Assembly (NCBI RefSeq): GCF_900116445.1
Contig: NZ_FPBH01000008.1
Coordinates: forward strand, 124,001-188,000
Length of the DNA: 64,000 bases
Direction of reading: 5' to 3'
Origin: Paraburkholderia aspalathi
GTDB lineage: Bacteria > Pseudomonadota > Gammaproteobacteria > Burkholderiales > Burkholderiaceae
Below are positions 61,979 to 64,000 of the stretch, piece by piece; the stretch's first letter is position 1; each line of letters opens with the position of its first letter. Under the pieces are notes generated by a model. That model saw only the letters and a program-made list of their open reading frames with translations. It did not search any database and was not told the DNA's origin. Position numbers and translations under genes: made by a program.

Positions 61979-64000
61979 GCCCTCGTATCCGGTTGTCCGG
62001 GTTGCTGCGCGTCGCGATTCCATGGCAGGTTGGCGGACCATCTGACCAGCTTGAAACGCAAGCGGTCGAGGTAGAGGTAGATCACCGGCGTCGTGTACAA
62101 GGTAAAGACCTGACTCAGGATCAGGCCGCCCATCACCGTGATACCGAGCGGTTGCCGAAGCGACGCGCCCTGGCCAATGCCGATGGCGAGCGGCACCGCG
62201 CCGAGCACGGCCGCGAATGTGGTCATCATGATCGGCCGCAGACGGACCACGGCGGCGGAGTGAATCGCGTCCCGCGCCGGCATGCCTTCGGTGCGCTGCA
62301 AATGGATCGCGACGTCGACCATCATGATGCCGTTCTTCTTGACGATACCGATCAGCAGGATGATGCCGATCAACGCGATCACCGAGAACGGTGTGCCGAA
62401 AATCAGCAAGGCCAGCGTCGCGCCGATGCCCGCGGACGGCAGCGTCGACAGGATGGTCAGCGGGTGGATCGAGCTTTCGTACAACACGCCGAGCACGATA
62501 TACACCACGCCGAGCGCAGCCAGGATCAGCAGCGGCACCGTCCCCATGGACTGCGAGTAGGCCGCCGCCGCGCCGGCAAACGAGCCGTGGATGCTGGCGG
62601 GCATGCCGATCTCGCGGATCGTGTTGTTGATCGCCACGCCTGCCTTGCTCAACGAACCGCCCGCGGGCAGGTTGAACGAAATCGTCGCGGCCACGAGGCC
62701 GCTCTGGTGGTTCACCTGGGTTGATGTATGGCTGTTCGAGAACGAAGCCAGCGCTGCCAGCGGCACCATGGTTTCGGCCGCGGTGCTGTCCGCACTGCCG
62801 GTCGAACTGCCGCCCTTGCTATTGGCAATGCTGTTGGTGGTCGCGTTGGCTTGCGCGTTCGAGTTGAGCGTGTTCGTGGTCGCACTGGCTTCGGTCGCGA
62901 CGGTCACGCCCGACACCGTGCCACCCGGCATCTGCGTGCCCGCCGTGCCGGTGGCGTTGCCCGACGCCGTACTCAGGTAAATCTGGTTGAGCGCTTGCGG
63001 GTATTGCCAGTAATCCGGCGCCACCTCCATCACCACGAAATACTGGTTGAGCGGGTTGTAGATGGTCGACACCGTGCGCTGGCCGAACGCGTCATACAGC
63101 ACGCTGTCGACCTGGTTCGGCGCAAAGCCGTAGCGCGCCGCCGTCGAGCGATTGATGGTGACGTAGGTCTGCAGACCGTTTTGCTGCAAGTCGGAGTTCA
63201 CGTCGAGCAACTGCGCGTGCTCCTTGGCGAGCGCGGCGACGAGCAGCGGTGTCCACTTGAACAGTGCGGCGGAATCGTCGCTGGTGAGCGTGTACTGATA
63301 CTCGGCGGCGGATTGCCGTCCGCCGATTCGCAGATCCTGCTGTGCCTGGATAAAGAGCCGGGCGCCTGAGACCGCATTGAGCTTGGGCCGCAGGCGGTTC
63401 ACGACCTCAGTGGCCGAGGCGTGGCGTTGGGCTAGCGGCTTGAGTTCGATGAACACGTTCGCGGTATTGAGCGCGCGGCCGCCCGTAAAGCCGGCTACCG
63501 AGGCGACTGCCGGATCCTTCTGCACGATCTCCTGCAATTGCGTGAGCTTCTTTTGCATCGCCGGAAAGGAGATGCTCTGGTCGGCGATGATCTGTCCGAT
63601 CAGGATGCCCGTGTCCTGCTCAGGAAAGAAGGTGGCCGGCACCAGCTTGAACAGAAACACATTGCCCACCAGCAGACCGATCAACAGCAGGATGACCAGC
63701 AGCGCGTGGTCCAGTACGGCCGTGAGCGAACGCGAGTAGGCATTCTTGAAACGATCGAACTGCTTTTCGACCCATATCGCCCAACGCGCTTTCGAATGTC
63801 CGGCGTTGTCGCGGCTCAGCACGTAGGCGCACATGGCCGGTGTGACCGTCAGCGAAATCACCAGCGAGATCAGGATGGCGATGGAGAGCGTGACCGCGAA
63901 CTCATGGAACAGCAGGCCGACCACACCCGGCATCAGCATGATCGGGAGGAACACGGCGATCAGTGAAAGGCTCATCGAGATCACCGTGAAGCCCACTTCG
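61975..64000 (-). CDS. RND multidrug efflux transporter (MdtB/MdtC-like), 5' truncated
   Basis: About 673 C-terminal residues are present; the frame continues past the right edge, and the full family length is about 1040. Membrane and pore regions are recognisable: FLPIMLMPGVVGLLFHEFAVTLSIAILISLVISLTVTPAMCA, LVPATFFPEQDTGILIGQI, and ALIGIILLIGIVKKNGIMMVDVAIHLQRTEGMPARDAIHSAAVVRLRPIMMTTFAAVLGAVPLAIG. Between YWQYPQALNQIYLSTA and MVPLAALASF lies an unusual stretch of about 70 residues rich in Ser, Thr, Asn, Ala and Gly. It is the inner-membrane proton-driven pump of the operon that ends with the outer-membrane channel. Confidence 0.9.
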   Translation of the reverse strand, partial: EVGFTVISMSLSLIAVFLPIMLMPGVVGLLFHEFAVTLSIAILISLVISLTVTPAMCAYVLSRDNAGHSKARWAIWVEKQFDRFKNAYSRSLTAVLDHALLVILLLIGLLVGNVFLFKLVPATFFPEQDTGILIGQIIADQSISFPAMQKKLTQLQEIVQKDPAVASVAGFTGGRALNTANVFIELKPLAQRHASATEVVNRLRPKLNAVSGARLFIQAQQDLRIGGRQSAAEYQYTLTSDDSAALFKWTPLLVAALAKEHAQLLDVNSDLQQNGLQTYVTINRSTAARYGFAPNQVDSVLYDAFGQRTVSTIYNPLNQYFVVMEVAPDYWQYPQALNQIYLSTASGNATGTAGTQMPGGTVSGVTVATEASATTNTLNSNAQANATTNSIANSKGGSSTGSADSTAAETMVPLAALASFSNSHTSTQVNHQSGLVAATISFNLPAGGSLSKAGVAINNTIREIGMPASIHGSFAGAAAAYSQSMGTVPLLILAALGVVYIVLGVLYESSIHPLTILSTLPSAGIGATLALLIFGTPFSVIALIGIILLIGIVKKNGIMMVDVAIHLQRTEGMPARDAIHSAAVVRLRPIMMTTFAAVLGAVPLAIGIGQGASLRQPLGITVMGGLILSQVFTLYTTPVIYLYLDRLRFKLVRWSANLPWNRDAQQPGQPDTRA

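Overview
The window is GC-rich, densely coded, and most like a beta-proteobacterium of the Burkholderiales, probably Paraburkholderia or a close relative. The signs are a DUF4148 secreted protein, a Gram-negative porin of the burkholderial type, many LysR regulators paired with catabolic operons, and a nicotinate pathway of the Pseudomonas/Bordetella type. This is a taxonomic inference from gene content only. It looks like an accessory catabolic and transport region. No rRNA, tRNA, CRISPR array, insertion sequence or prophage gene was seen.

Layout. 1-3.1 kb: the 3' part of a large FAD/Fe-S oxidoreductase, an XRE-cupin regulator and a GYD-domain protein. 3.2-15.6 kb: a near-complete nicotinate catabolic locus. 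It holds transporter nicT, MarR repressor nicR, molybdopterin subunit nicB, the nicE-D-X-F ring-cleavage and maleamate branch, 6-hydroxynicotinate monooxygenase nicC, [2Fe-2S] subunit nicA, and a separate three-haem cytochrome c that carries a shrunken molybdopterin domain. Similar GTGTA-type motifs lie in the nicT/nicR and nicE/nicC intergenic regions. 15.6-21.6 kb: LysR, then an operon for a two-component flavin monooxygenase, an EthD-like protein and an MHS-type transporter, with a divergent TetR. The substrate is unknown. 21.7-26.3 kb: a VOC protein, two tiny genes, an amidohydrolase with an MFS transporter, and an RcnB-like protein.

26.5-34.1 kb: a FadR-type GntR regulator, a sugar-type ABC importer (binding protein, permease, ATPase), a beta-lactamase-fold hydrolase, a bicupin protein and a LysR. 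Two palindromes matching the FadR-type operator pattern lie in front of the importer. 34.3-38.4 kb: a DUF4148 protein, a beta-propeller lipoprotein, an AraC-VOC-membrane protein operon and a LysR. 38.6-44.3 kb: a polyamine/phosphonate-type ABC importer ending in an overlapping TIGR00725 (LOG-like) gene, then a porin. 44.6-48.7 kb: an HtrA-type protease, an NCS1 permease and two hypothetical proteins. 48.9-53.3 kb: a Fur-box TonB siderophore receptor, a questin-oxidase-like gene divergent from soxR with a SoxR box in a 19-bp promoter spacer, and a small secreted protein. 53.3-60.5 kb: LysR divergent from YceI, NmrA-like and AhpD-fold genes, then a tannase-family lipoprotein, and a TetR divergent from a saccharopine-dehydrogenase-like reductase with a strong double palindrome between them. 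60.5-64 kb: the outer-membrane and inner-membrane parts of an RND efflux system, the latter cut by the window edge.

The best characterised unit is the nic locus. Nicotinate would be hydroxylated to 6-hydroxynicotinate by NicA/NicB plus the cytochrome, converted to 2,5-dihydroxypyridine by NicC, cleaved by NicX, then processed by NicD, NicF and NicE to fumarate. The least understood units with clear internal logic are the monooxygenase/EthD operon, the ABC/hydrolase/bicupin cluster and the SoxR-linked questin-oxidase-like gene.
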